Below, in pieces: positions 34,248 through 42,966 of a DNA stretch of 64,000 nucleotides. Source of the DNA: Streptomyces djakartensis (GTDB taxonomy: Bacteria; Actinomycetota; Actinomycetes; Streptomycetales; Streptomycetaceae). The position numbers and the translations under genes were made by a program. The notes under the pieces are model-generated. The model was not told where the DNA came from. It was given only the letters and a program-made list of their open reading frames with translations, and ran no database searches. The stretch is taken from the NCBI RefSeq assembly GCF_014651075.1, contig NZ_BMWE01000025.1, forward strand, positions 27,021-91,020. The letters are read 5' to 3'. How positions within the stretch are numbered: position 1 is the first letter of the stretch; each line of letters starts with the position of its first letter.

Positions 34248-35714
34248 ATGAACGAACTCGTACGCCAGCACACCGCGCTCGACGACACCGATCTCGAGTG
34301 GCTGCACCTGCTGGTCTCGGAGTGGCAGCTGCTCTCCGACCTCTCCTTCGCCGACCTGGTCCTGTGGGTCCCCACCAGCGACGGCACCCGGTACGTCTCG
34401 GTCGCCCAGATGCGCCCCAACACCGGCCCGACGTCGTACCAGGACGACATGGTGGGCCACCTCGTCCCGCGTGGCCGCCGCCCGATGCTGGACGCAGCCC
34501 TCGACGAGGGCCGCATCGTGCGCGAGGGCGACCCGGAGTGGCGCGAGGAAGTGCCGGTCCGGGTCGAGTCGATCCCGGTGCGGCGCGAGGGCCGCGTCCT
34601 CGGCGTCATCGCGCGCAACACCAACCTCCTCACCGTGCGCACCCCGAGCCGCCTGGAGCTCACCTATCTGCAAAGCGCCTCCGACCTCGCCCAGATGATC
34701 GCGGCCGGTGCTTTCCCGTTCGCGAACCAGCAGCTCGACATGGACGCCTCGCCCCGCGTGGGCGACGGCCTGATCCGGGTCGACGGCGACGGCATCGTCC
34801 AGTACGCCTCCCCGAACGCCCTGTCCGCCTACCACCGGCTCGGCCTCGCCTCCGATCTCGTCGGCCAGCACCTGGGCAGGACCACGGCCGAACTCGCCCC
34901 GACCCGGGGGCCGGTGGACGAGGCGCTCGCCAAGGTCGCCAGCGGCTGGGCGCCGCGCGAGACCGAGATCGAGGCCAACGACGGGGTCATCCAGTTCCGA
35001 GCGATCCCCCTCAAGCCCAAGGGCACCCGCATCGGCTCGCTGGTCCTGCTGCGGGACGTCACGGAACTCCGTCGCCGCGAACGCGAGTTGATCACCAAGG
35101 ACGCAACGATCCGCGAGATCCATCACCGCGTCAAGAACAACCTCCAGACGGTGGCGGCGCTGCTCCGTCTCCAGGCCCGGCGCATCGAGTCGGATCGCGG
35201 CAGGGAGGCTCTCGAAGAGGCGGTGCGGCGCGTGGGATCCATTGCGATCGTGCATGAGACGCTCTCCCAGAACCTGGACGAGCGCGTGGAGTTCGACGAC
35301 ATCGCCGACCGCGTGCTGGCGATGGTCGCGGAGATCTCCCCGGGCAAGGTCACGGGCCGGCGCACCGGCCGCTTCGGCATTCTCGACGCCGAGGTCGCCA
35401 CCCCGCTGTCGATGGTGCTGACCGAGGTTCTGCAGAACGCGCTGGAACACGGCTTCGCCGAGGGCGACACCGGCACGGTCGAAGTGTCGGCGGTCCGTGG
35501 CGGCACCACGAAGGAGGCCCGCCTGCTGGTCACCGTCCAGGACGACGGAGTCGGCCTGCCGGAGGGTTTCGACCCGCACACCGCGGGCAACCTCGGCCTG
35601 CAGATCGTCCGGACCCTGGTGGAAGGCGAGTTGGGCGGCACCTTCGACATGGTCCCGGCGCCTGAGCGAGGCACCAGGGTGATCCTTGACATCCCGGTGC
35701 GGGCTCAGAAGTGA
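34248..35714 (+). CDS. PdtaS-type histidine kinase (GAF-PAS-HisKA_2-HATPase)
   Basis: This 488-residue soluble sensor kinase has an N-terminal GAF-like domain (LADLVLWVPTSDGTRYVSVAQ), then a PAS domain (GDGLIRVDGDGIVQYASPNAL), then a HisKA_2 box HHRVKNNLQTVAALLRLQ with the phosphoacceptor at His292 or His293, and an HATPase_c domain (QNALEHGF, DDGVGLPEGF, NLGLQIV). The architecture equals mycobacterial PdtaS, which signals to an ANTAR RNA-binding regulator. That response regulator is not in this window. In mycobacteria pdtaS is also next to whiB1, as here next to wblE. GTG 34239 is an alternative start, possibly leaderless. Confidence 0.88.
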   Translation: MNELVRQHTALDDTDLEWLHLLVSEWQLLSDLSFADLVLWVPTSDGTRYVSVAQMRPNTGPTSYQDDMVGHLVPRGRRPMLDAALDEGRIVREGDPEWREEVPVRVESIPVRREGRVLGVIARNTNLLTVRTPSRLELTYLQSASDLAQMIAAGAFPFANQQLDMDASPRVGDGLIRVDGDGIVQYASPNALSAYHRLGLASDLVGQHLGRTTAELAPTRGPVDEALAKVASGWAPRETEIEANDGVIQFRAIPLKPKGTRIGSLVLLRDVTELRRRERELITKDATIREIHHRVKNNLQTVAALLRLQARRIESDRGREALEEAVRRVGSIAIVHETLSQNLDERVEFDDIADRVLAMVAEISPGKVTGRRTGRFGILDAEVATPLSMVLTEVLQNALEHGFAEGDTGTVEVSAVRGGTTKEARLLVTVQDDGVGLPEGFDPHTAGNLGLQIVRTLVEGELGGTFDMVPAPERGTRVILDIPVRAQK

Positions 35715-35770
35715 GCCGTGCCCTTGCGTGCGAGCCCCGCCCCTTCGGGAACGGGCCGTGAAAAGCATTG

Positions 35771-35799
35771 AGCCCCGGGCCATCAATCGGCCCGGGGCT
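35771..35799. terminator. Bidirectional terminator between kinase gene and wblE
   Basis: AGCCCCGGGCC and GGCCCGGGGCT form a perfect 11-bp stem around a 7-base AT-rich loop, between convergent genes. Confidence 0.85.
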
Positions 35800-35917
35800 A
35801 AAGCTCGTTGCTGCTTGACTAAGCGCATCGGGGGAACTGCGCGCTGCGGCTCGGGGGCGGGAGATGCGCACTCGCTGTGCGCGCCGCCAAGCTCAGGCTG
35901 TCAGTAGGGGTGGGTTG

Positions 35918-36175
35918 TCAGGCGGAGGCCTGACGAGCCCGGTTGCGAGCGGCGCGGCGCTTCATGGCGCGGCGCTCGTCCTCGCTGAGACCACCCCAGA
36001 CGCCGGAGTCCTGGCCGGACTCGAGCGCCCACTGCAGACACTGCTCGATAACCGGGCAGCGACGGCAGACGGCCTTGGCTTCCTCGATCTGCAGCAGCGC
36101 AGGACCGGTGTTGCCGATGGGGAAGAAGAGCTCGGGGTCTTCCTCGCGGCAAACGGCGTTGTGACGCCAGTCCAT
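35918..36175 (-). CDS. wblE: WblE, WhiB-like iron-sulfur transcription factor (WhiB1 orthologue)
   Basis: This 85-residue protein has four conserved cysteines, Cys9, Cys37, Cys40 and Cys46 (AVCREEDP, AVCRRCPVIEQC), which ligate a [4Fe-4S] cluster. The GVWGG turn and a basic C-terminus (RRAMKRRAARNRARQ) follow. Mycobacterial WhiB1 binds the primary sigma factor and reacts with nitric oxide; the same neighbourhood (kinase plus lipid kinase) supports orthology. ATG 36175 has AAGGAGAGG upstream. Confidence 0.95.
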   Translation of the reverse strand: MDWRHNAVCREEDPELFFPIGNTGPALLQIEEAKAVCRRCPVIEQCLQWALESGQDSGVWGGLSEDERRAMKRRAARNRARQASA

Positions 36176-36217
36176 GGCTGCTACCTCTCCTTGGTATTAC
36201 ATGCAGGTGCTTGTGAA

Positions 36218-36233
36218 TGTGAACGCTTTCACG
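36218..36233. promoter_or_regulatory. Crp/CRP-like operator upstream of wblE
   Basis: TGTGA-ACGCTT-TCACG matches the Crp palindrome TGTGA-N6-TCACA at nine of ten positions, 43 bp before the wblE start. The remaining leader (36234-36492) includes an A/T run (TTTTTTTGATTC) and no gene. Confidence 0.65.
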
Positions 36234-36492
36234 AATCCCTCAACAAGTGAAGGGCCGCCCGCCAGTTCCCTGGCGAGCTCCTGTGAGTTGAAGAGGGGTT
36301 CTGGTGACCAGTGGAGGCCGGTGTTGCGGGCCGTCCCGATCGCCACGTAGAGACTCGCAAACCTCAGCCGGGGATACAACCCCTTCTGGAAAGTTTTTTT
36401 TGATTCTTCGGTGTCGACTAGGTCACAGCCGTACTTCCATGGGGTGGATCCTGGCCTAAACGTTCGAGTGAAAGGACTTTAGCCCCTTCTGC

Positions 36493-37461
36493 TCACACAA
36501 TCACACGCAGTGCTCGACGTACGCCTGTGAACGTCACGCTGGTTCGCAGCCCCAGGTGGTCACCGTCCATCTGGAGGGGGAGTGGCACCTTCGAATGCAA
36601 GGTGAACTCGGTCAAGTCATGCAGAGAGGTGGCGTGCTTGCCGTGGGGTCCCCGCTCGGGGGACGAAGTGAGCAACTGGGTGCCATACCGGGCAACCGCC
36701 ACGGCGGACAGACTGCTGAGACCGAAGAGATCGAGACCGGTATCGAACGAGGCTTTAGGCGCCGCGTAGATGGGGCGATTCCCCAGAAACGTCCATGGGG
36801 AAGTGTTCGAGACTATGGACAGCACCAGATCGGTGACCGGTTCCTCGCCGGCCCGCTCCAGCGTGATGCTCCCGTGCCGGCGGTCCGGCTCACCCAGGAG
36901 CTGGCGCACGACCTGGCGCACGTAAAGAGCGTGTGTGGATTTCCGGCCGCGCTCACGGTGCTGTTCCACCCTGCCGACCACACCGGCGTCGAAGCCGAGC
37001 CCGGCGTTGAAGGTGAACCAGCGGCCCGGCACTCCTTCGTCCTCCGTGCCCGGCGTACCCGTGGTCAGACCCAGGCCGACGGTCCGTTCGCTGCCGTCGC
37101 GCAGGGCGTCCAGCAGGGCGCCGGTCGCCTCGACCGCGTCGTTCGGCAGGCCCAGGGCCCGGGCGAAGACGTTGGTGGAGCCGCCCGGCACCACGGCGAG
37201 TCCCGGGAGGTGGCCCGGGGCCGGGCCGGCGTACAGGAGGCCGTTGACCACCTCGTTGACCGTGCCGTCACCGCCGAGGGCGACCACCAGGTCTATGTCG
37301 TCGCTCTCCGCCGCGTGCCGGCCCAGGTCGCGGGCGTGCCCGCGGTACTCGGTGGTGACCGCCTCCAGCTTCATCTCGCTGGCGAGCGCGTGGATCAGTA
37401 CGTCGCGTGTGCGCGCACTTGTGGTGGTTGCCGCCGGATTGACCACGAGGAGTGCACGCAT
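36493..37461 (-). CDS. Diacylglycerol kinase-family lipid kinase
   Basis: This 322-residue DAGK-catalytic protein has the nucleotide-binding VVALGGDGTVNEVVNGLL, with the family GGDGT motif, and LAVVPGGSTNVFARAL. The substrate could be diacylglycerol, sphingoid-like or polyprenol lipids. The YegS/DgkB-like C-domain is full length. It is divergent from the small membrane protein gene and co-directional with wblE 317 bp upstream; a similar pairing exists next to whiB1 in mycobacteria. Confidence 0.9.
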   Translation of the reverse strand: MRALLVVNPAATTTSARTRDVLIHALASEMKLEAVTTEYRGHARDLGRHAAESDDIDLVVALGGDGTVNEVVNGLLYAGPAPGHLPGLAVVPGGSTNVFARALGLPNDAVEATGALLDALRDGSERTVGLGLTTGTPGTEDEGVPGRWFTFNAGLGFDAGVVGRVEQHRERGRKSTHALYVRQVVRQLLGEPDRRHGSITLERAGEEPVTDLVLSIVSNTSPWTFLGNRPIYAAPKASFDTGLDLFGLSSLSAVAVARYGTQLLTSSPERGPHGKHATSLHDLTEFTLHSKVPLPLQMDGDHLGLRTSVTFTGVRRALRVIV

Positions 37462-37576
37462 GACTGGCAGCGTACCTACTGGGTGGTACCCGGCACAGAC
37501 CGAGGTCGGGATCAGGCAAGAGAGCGGGGCCGAACCTCGCCACGGGGGTGCCTGCGACGAGGGCTACTCTTCAGGT

Positions 37577-38026
37577 GTGAGCAGTGAGCAGACCTCCACC
37601 AGCCCGGAAGCCGCCGGCCCTCGCCCCCGGCGTCTGACGTACGCCGCGATGCTGGCCGCACTGGAAGGGCTCGCGCTGGTCGTCGGCGGGGTCTGGATCC
37701 TCGTCCTCGGTTTCACGGGGCATCCGGACGACCGGCAGCAGGCCGTCACCGGGGGCATCACGCTGGTCGTGCTCGCGCTGCTGCCGCTGCTCGCGGCCCG
37801 CGGGCTGCTCGCCCTCCGCAGCTGGAGCCGCGGCCCGGCCGTCATCACCCAGCTCATGGCGCTTCCGGTGGCCTACAACCTGCTCCAGGCCGACAGCATG
37901 GCCATTCCCGGCGGGATCGCGCTGGCGGTGGTCGCCGTCGCCTCGCTCGTGCTGCTGGTGAACCCCGAGACGACCCGGGCCCTCGGAATCCGCGGGCCCG
38001 GCAACGCCGACAACACGGAGAAGTAG
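37577..38026 (+). CDS. Four-helix integral membrane protein, unknown function
   Basis: This 149-residue protein has a Ser/Pro-rich cytoplasmic start (SSEQTSTSPEAAGPRPRR) and four hydrophobic helices (ALEGLALVVGGVWILVLGF; GGITLVVLALLPLLAARGLLAL; VITQLMALPVAYNLLQ; IALAVVAVASLVLLV). GTG 37577 is the first suitable start. It converges on sigH with only a few bases between stops. No family-specific motif was recognised. Confidence 0.8.
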   Translation: MSSEQTSTSPEAAGPRPRRLTYAAMLAALEGLALVVGGVWILVLGFTGHPDDRQQAVTGGITLVVLALLPLLAARGLLALRSWSRGPAVITQLMALPVAYNLLQADSMAIPGGIALAVVAVASLVLLVNPETTRALGIRGPGNADNTEK

Positions 38027-38029
38027 CCG

Positions 38030-39190
38030 TCACTCCTCGACGAGGAGCCTCTCCCGGAGCTGCGCCAGCGTGCGTGCCAGCAGCCGGGAGACGTGCATCT
38101 GCGAGATGCCGACCTCCTGCGCGATCTGCGACTGGGTCATGTTGCCGAAGAAGCGCAGCAGCAGGATCCGCTTCTCGCGCGGCGGAAGGTCCTCGAGCAG
38201 CGGCTTGAGGGACTCCCGGTACTCCACGCCCTCCAGCGCCTCGTCCTCCGCGCCGAGGGTGTCCGCGACCGCCGGGGACTCGTCGTCCGTGTCGGGGACG
38301 TCCAGGGACAGCGTGGAGTACGCGTTGGCGGACTCCAGGCCTTCCAGGACCTCCTCCTCCGAGATCGACAGCTTCTCGGCGAGCTCGTGGACCGTGGGGG
38401 AGCGGCCGTGCAGCTGGGACAGCTCGGCCGTGGCCGTGGTCAGCGCCAGGCGCAGTTCCTGCAGCCGGCGCGGCACGCGCACCGCCCAGCCCTTGTCGCG
38501 GAAGTGCCGCTTGATCTCGCCGACGACCGTCGGGGTCGCGTAGGTCGAGAACTCCACGCCGCGGTCCGGGTCGAAGCGGTCGACCGACTTGATCAGCCCG
38601 ATCGTGGCGACCTGGGTCAGGTCGTCCAGCGGTTCGCCGCGGTTGCGGAAGCGGCGCGCGAGATGCTCGACGAGCGGCAGGTGCATGCGGACCAGCTGGT
38701 TGCGCAGGTCCGCGTACTCGGGACTGCCGCTGCTCAGGGTGCGCAGTTTGAGGAACATCTCCCGCGCCCCGCTGCGGTCCGGGGAGCCGTGCTGTGCGCC
38801 CCGCGTGCGGTGTGCGCTCGGCGTTTCGTCCTCGGAGTGTCGCTCGTGCTCGCTCATCGTCCCGCCCGTCGCCCTTCCCCGAGCCCTCGCCTCCTCCGCC
38901 GCACTCGACTTCGCGCGAGTGGGTGGACCCCCCTGGGCAGGGGATGCGGTGATCCCCCCGCGCGGAGGCGCGCTCCGCACGGCACCTTCCCGGTCCGGCC
39001 GCCCGTCGCCCGGGAGGACGATCCCCGAGGAGTCGTCCTCCGGGTGCGGGCGGGCCTGCTCGGGGATGCCGTCGATGCCGGCCGCCATGCGCGGGGCCCC
39101 GCTGGGGCTCGCGCCCTTGCCTGTGCCCTCGGCCGGCAGCTCTCGTGTGCTGCGCTCTTCGTCCCGCACCGGCCCGTCCTCGTCCCTCAC
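38030..39190 (-). CDS. sigH: Stress-response sigma factor SigH (SigB/F type)
   Basis: Full-length form of 386 residues: an N-terminal extension of about 111 residues (polar, Pro/Arg/Glu-rich), then the sigma core of 275 residues starting at internal ATG 38857 (MSEHERHSEDETP). Region 2 is LVEHLARRFRNRGEPLDDLTQVATIGLIKSVDRFDP, and region 4 has MTQSQIAQEVGISQMHVSRLLA. Several SigH size variants are known in S. coelicolor, consistent with both starts. The GTG at 39190 overlaps the ushX stop (GTGA). SigH responds to osmotic and developmental stress and is held by UshX. Confidence 0.93.
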   Translation of the reverse strand: MRDEDGPVRDEERSTRELPAEGTGKGASPSGAPRMAAGIDGIPEQARPHPEDDSSGIVLPGDGRPDREGAVRSAPPRGGITASPAQGGPPTRAKSSAAEEARARGRATGGTMSEHERHSEDETPSAHRTRGAQHGSPDRSGAREMFLKLRTLSSGSPEYADLRNQLVRMHLPLVEHLARRFRNRGEPLDDLTQVATIGLIKSVDRFDPDRGVEFSTYATPTVVGEIKRHFRDKGWAVRVPRRLQELRLALTTATAELSQLHGRSPTVHELAEKLSISEEEVLEGLESANAYSTLSLDVPDTDDESPAVADTLGAEDEALEGVEYRESLKPLLEDLPPREKRILLLRFFGNMTQSQIAQEVGISQMHVSRLLARTLAQLRERLLVEE

Positions 39191-39612
39191 GCCGGCCCGG
39201 GTCCCGCGCCGCGCTGTTTGTAGAGGCTGATCGAAACGGTTTTGTCCTTGTCCACGGCAGAGGAGACCTTGCCCGCGAGAGCGGACAGGACGGTCCAGGC
39301 GAAGGTGTCCCGCGAGGGGGCATGACCATCCGTGGTCGGTGCCGAGACGGTGACCTCGAGTGAGTCGTCGACGAGGCGGAAGACACAGCTGAGCACCGAG
39401 CCGGACACGGCCTGCTGAAGCAGGATCGCGCAGGCCTCGTCCACCGCGATGCGCAGGTCCTCGATCTCGTCGAGGGTGAAGTCCAAACGGGCCGCGAGAC
39501 CGGCCGTGGCCGTACGCAGCACCGACAGGTAGGCACCCGCAGCCGGCAGCCGGACTTCCACGAAGTCCTGGGTCGCGGGCTCGCCTGCGATCTGGGACAC
39601 CCTCACCTCCAT
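39187..39612 (-). CDS. ushX: UshX/PrsH, RsbW-like anti-sigma factor for SigH
   Basis: This 141-residue HATPase-fold anti-sigma factor contains DFTLDEIEDLRIAVDEACAILLQQ, the N-box region, and a G-type C-terminal strand region. It overlaps sigH by four bases, the conserved arrangement for this pair. Anti-anti-sigma partners are encoded elsewhere. The 275 bp upstream (39613-39887) contain the operon promoter region and no gene. Confidence 0.93.
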   Translation of the reverse strand: MEVRVSQIAGEPATQDFVEVRLPAAGAYLSVLRTATAGLAARLDFTLDEIEDLRIAVDEACAILLQQAVSGSVLSCVFRLVDDSLEVTVSAPTTDGHAPSRDTFAWTVLSALAGKVSSAVDKDKTVSISLYKQRGAGPGPA

Positions 39613-39887
39613 GGTGGTACAAGCGTTCTAGGGCCGAGGGTCGCCCCTCGGGGGTAAACGCGATACGTGGTTCAGCGGTGACGCTATCGCGCTCTTGACG
39701 ATCCTGTCCCCGGGACCCCAACCCTGTGCCGTCACTCACAGTAAACCCGTGGATACGCTCCGTGTCTAGGGGTTGGGCGGGCCCAAATGGGAAGAGCGCG
39801 CGCCGGGTTGACGTACCCAGACGTCAGACGGTCGAACCGTCCTGGTCGAACCGTCCTTCGCCCGGGTCCTGTCCGGGGCGTGCCGAG

Positions 39888-40148
39888 TCACACCAGGACA
39901 TGATCGACGAAGCACCATCGCCAGGTCTCCCCGGGCTCGTGCGTCCGCATCACGGGATGACCGGACTTCCTGTGGTGTTCCGCCGCGTGCCGCCCCGGCG
40001 AGGAGTCACAGCAGCCGACGTGACCGCAGCTGAGGCACAGCCGTAGTTGCACCGGATCCATGCCCTCCGCCAGGCACTCCGGACACGTCTCGCTGAGCGG
40101 GACGGGATCGGGGTCCGGCAGCGCGTCGGCGTGCGTGCACTGTTTCAT
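39888..40148 (-). CDS. UBP-type zinc finger protein
   Basis: This 86-residue stand-alone zinc finger of the ubiquitin-hydrolase type has CTHAD, CPECLAEG, LCLSCGHVGCCDSSPGRHAAEHHRKSGHPVM and the end WRWCFVDHVLV. The spacing of Cys and His is the zf-UBP pattern, which in eukaryotes binds ubiquitin C-termini. Bacterial partners are unknown. ATG 40148 gives MKQCTHADALP. It is divergent, by 61 bp, from the antiporter gene. Confidence 0.88.
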   Translation of the reverse strand: MKQCTHADALPDPDPVPLSETCPECLAEGMDPVQLRLCLSCGHVGCCDSSPGRHAAEHHRKSGHPVMRTHEPGETWRWCFVDHVLV

Positions 40149-40209
40149 GATTGCCAGGTTACGACGGTCGCGCGGAAGACCGCGGGGAAAAAGAGGGCGG
40201 GCGAGAACC

Positions 40210-41808
40210 ATGGACGTGATGCCACTGCTGCTGCTCGTGGCGGGCAGCGCGGCGATCGCCGCGGCCGCGCGGCGCACCCCGGTGCCGGCACCGCTGCTGC
40301 TGGTGGCGGTCGGACTGGCGATCAGTTATGTCCCCGGCGTGCCGGACTACACCCTCGACCCGCACATCGTCCTTCCTCTCCTCCTGCCCCCGCTGCTGTA
40401 CACGGCCGCGACCGACAGCTCCTACCTCGACCTGCGGGCGCAGGTACGGCCGGTCGCGCTGCTGTCCGTCGGATACGTGCTCTTCGCGACCTTCGTCGTC
40501 GGCTGGGCCCTCTACCTGATCGTGCCGGACCTGCCGCTGACCGCGGCCCTGGTCTTCGGCGCCGTGGTGGCCCCGCCGGACGCGGTCGCGGCGACGGCGG
40601 TGGCGCGGCGGGTCGGGCTGCCCTCGCGGATCACCACGATCCTCCAGGGCGAGTCGTTGCTGAACGACGCCACCGCGATCACCGCCTACCGGGTCGCCCT
40701 CGCGGCCGCCGTCGGCGAGGGCGCGACCTGGGCCGAGGGCATCGGTGAGTTCGTGCTGGCGGCGGTCGGCGGAGTCGTGGTGGGGCTGCTGCTGATGGCG
40801 CCGATCCACTGGCTGCGCACACACGTGAAGGAGGCGCTGCTCCAGAACACCCTCTCCCTGCTCATTCCGTTCGTCGCGTACGCCGTCGCCGAACAGGTGC
40901 ACGCCTCCGGAGTCCTCGCGGTCGTGGTCGTGGCGCTCTACCTCGGGCACCGCGCCTGGGAGGTCGACTTCGCCACGCGTCTGCAGGAGGAGGCGGTGTG
41001 GAAAATGGTCGCCTTCGTCCTGGAGTCGGCGGTGTTCGCGCTGATCGGGCTGCAACTGCCGGTGGTGCTGAGGGGCCTCGGGCAGTACGAGGGTGCCGTG
41101 GCCGCCTGGTACGCGTTCGCCGTCTTCCTGGTGGTCGTCGCCGCCCGCTTCGTGTGGGTGTATCCGGCGACCTTTCTGCCGCGGCTGCTGTCCGCGCGGA
41201 TCCGGGAGCGGGAGCAGAGCCCGACCTGGAGGGGGCCGTTCGTCATCGCGTGGGCCGGCATGCGGGGTGTGGTCTCCCTCGCGATCGCCTTCTCGATCCC
41301 GCTCACCCTGCACGACGGCGCGGAGCCCTTCCCGCACCGCAACCTCATCCTCTTCCTGACCTTCACCACGGTCATCGGGACGCTGGTCGTCCAGGGCCTG
41401 ACGCTGCCACCGCTGATCCGGCTGCTGAAGTTCCCCGGGCGGGACGCGCAGGCCGAGACGCTCGCCGAGGCCAACGCGCAGGCGCAGGCCTCCCGGGCCG
41501 CCGAGCGGCGCCTGGACGAACTCCTCGCCGACGAGCGCAACACCCTGCCCGCTCCGCTCGCCGACCGGCTGCGCACCGTCCTGGAGCGCCGCCGCAACGC
41601 GGTCTGGGAACGGCTCGGACAGGCCAACCCGGTCACCGGGGAGTCCGTCGACGACACCTACCGGCGGCTGTCCCGAGAGATGATCAGTGCCGAGCGCGAG
41701 GTGTTCGTCAAGCTCCGGGACGCCCGCCACATCGACGACGAGATGCTGCGGACGCTGCTGCGCAGGCTGGACCTGGAGGAGGCGGCGGCGTTCCGGGAGG
41801 CGGCGTAG
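40210..41808 (+). CDS. Na+/H+ antiporter, CPA1 family
   Basis: This 532-residue protein has about 12 membrane helices, including VFGAVVAPPDAVAATAVARR (ND-type cation site region) and TTILQGESLLNDATAITAYRVAL (family motif with Glu and Asn-Asp). WAGMRGVVSLAIAF marks the late helix. A cytoplasmic helical tail of about 130 residues (from LLKFPGRDAQAE) may be regulatory. ATG 40210 fits better than upstream in-frame starts that overlap the divergent gene. Confidence 0.9.
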   Translation: MDVMPLLLLVAGSAAIAAAARRTPVPAPLLLVAVGLAISYVPGVPDYTLDPHIVLPLLLPPLLYTAATDSSYLDLRAQVRPVALLSVGYVLFATFVVGWALYLIVPDLPLTAALVFGAVVAPPDAVAATAVARRVGLPSRITTILQGESLLNDATAITAYRVALAAAVGEGATWAEGIGEFVLAAVGGVVVGLLLMAPIHWLRTHVKEALLQNTLSLLIPFVAYAVAEQVHASGVLAVVVVALYLGHRAWEVDFATRLQEEAVWKMVAFVLESAVFALIGLQLPVVLRGLGQYEGAVAAWYAFAVFLVVVAARFVWVYPATFLPRLLSARIREREQSPTWRGPFVIAWAGMRGVVSLAIAFSIPLTLHDGAEPFPHRNLILFLTFTTVIGTLVVQGLTLPPLIRLLKFPGRDAQAETLAEANAQAQASRAAERRLDELLADERNTLPAPLADRLRTVLERRRNAVWERLGQANPVTGESVDDTYRRLSREMISAEREVFVKLRDARHIDDEMLRTLLRRLDLEEAAAFREAA

Positions 41809-41839
41809 CGCTGAACCGGCACTCAGGGGCTGCCGGACG

Positions 41840-42757
41840 TCACGGGAAGGGACGACCGGTGATCACCGCCGCCACGGCCGTCCCGCGCGGGAAGGCACCT
41901 TCGCCGGCCAGGGCCACCAGCGCGTACAGCAGCTTCGCCACATACAGGCGTTCGACGGGCAGATCATGCCGTCGTTCGAAGTCCGCCGCGAAGGCGTCCA
42001 GCTCGGCGGGCACGCGCGCGTAGCCGCCGAAGTGGAAGCGGTCGTCGAGGTGCCAGGTGCCGCGGGGGCCACCGAACGCCTGGTGCTGCAGGGCCCCGAC
42101 CTCGGCGGTCAGGAAGCCGCCCTTGAGGACCGGTACGCCCAGGGCGCGCTGCCCCGGAGCGAGACCGGCGGCCAGCCCCGCCAGGGTGCCGCCGGTGCCG
42201 CAGGCCACGGCGACGACGTCGGCCTGGCCGCGCAGCTCGGCGCCGAGCGCCAGGCAGCCCCGGACCGCCTCGGCGTTGCTGCCGCCCTCGGGGACGACGT
42301 ACGCGTCCTCGGCGTCCGCGGCGCGCAGCAGTGCGGCCAGGGCGCGCGGCTCGCTCTTGCGGCGGTAGGCCGCCCTGTCCGTGAAGTGCAGCCGCATCCC
42401 GTCGGCCACGCAGCGGGCCAGCGAGGGATTGAGGGGCCGGCCGGCCAGCTCCTCACCGCGTACGACTCCCACCGTGGGGATGCCGAGCAGCCGGCCGGCC
42501 GCCGCCGTGGCTCGCAGGTGGTTGGAGTAGGCCCCGCCGAAGGTGACGACGGCGCGGCCGTCCGCCGCCGCGAGATTCGGCGCCAGCTTGCGCCACTTGT
42601 TCCCGATCAGCTCCGGGTGGATCAGGTCGTCCCGCTTCAGCACGAGCCGGACGCCGCGGCGCTCCAGCCGTGCGTCCACGACCTCCTGCACGGGCGAGGG
42701 CAACCGGGGGTCCAGAGCCGCGAGCCGGGGCCAGTCGGGGGTGTCGGGGCCGGTCAC
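41840..42757 (-). CDS. PLP-dependent D-cysteine desulfhydrase/ACC deaminase-like enzyme
   Basis: This 305-residue fold-type II PLP enzyme has a Schiff-base lysine in LIGNKWRKLAPNL. The cofactor phosphate is held by ACGTGGTLAGLA, and the substrate loop is TFGGAYSNHLRATAAAG. Family members include D-cysteine desulfhydrase and 1-aminocyclopropane-1-carboxylate deaminase; the sequence alone does not decide. The start is GTG 42757. It is divergent from the encapsulin gene across 209 bp, and no functional link is proven. Confidence 0.85.
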   Translation of the reverse strand: MTGPDTPDWPRLAALDPRLPSPVQEVVDARLERRGVRLVLKRDDLIHPELIGNKWRKLAPNLAAADGRAVVTFGGAYSNHLRATAAAGRLLGIPTVGVVRGEELAGRPLNPSLARCVADGMRLHFTDRAAYRRKSEPRALAALLRAADAEDAYVVPEGGSNAEAVRGCLALGAELRGQADVVAVACGTGGTLAGLAAGLAPGQRALGVPVLKGGFLTAEVGALQHQAFGGPRGTWHLDDRFHFGGYARVPAELDAFAADFERRHDLPVERLYVAKLLYALVALAGEGAFPRGTAVAAVITGRPFP

Positions 42758-42966
42758 CTCGTCATTGTCACCCGGGCCGGGAGCGGCCCGGCATTCGGCC
42801 CTTCCCTCCCGCGGCCGCCGGAATCTCCCGCCGCTGCCCAGTAGTACGAAGATCCATTCCCGCTCTTTCGTGTAATAGCACCGACACGCTCCGTGAGGAA
42901 GGCTTGGGCGTGCACATCGATGCCCGAGGCGTATGGGCGTCGGTCACAACCGGGAGGGCAGTTCTC

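Noticed and set aside
41840..42757. PLP enzyme as cysteine-desulfurase cargo of the encapsulin
   Set aside because: It is fold-type II, divergent, and has no disordered N-terminal targeting tail like family 2A desulfurase cargos.
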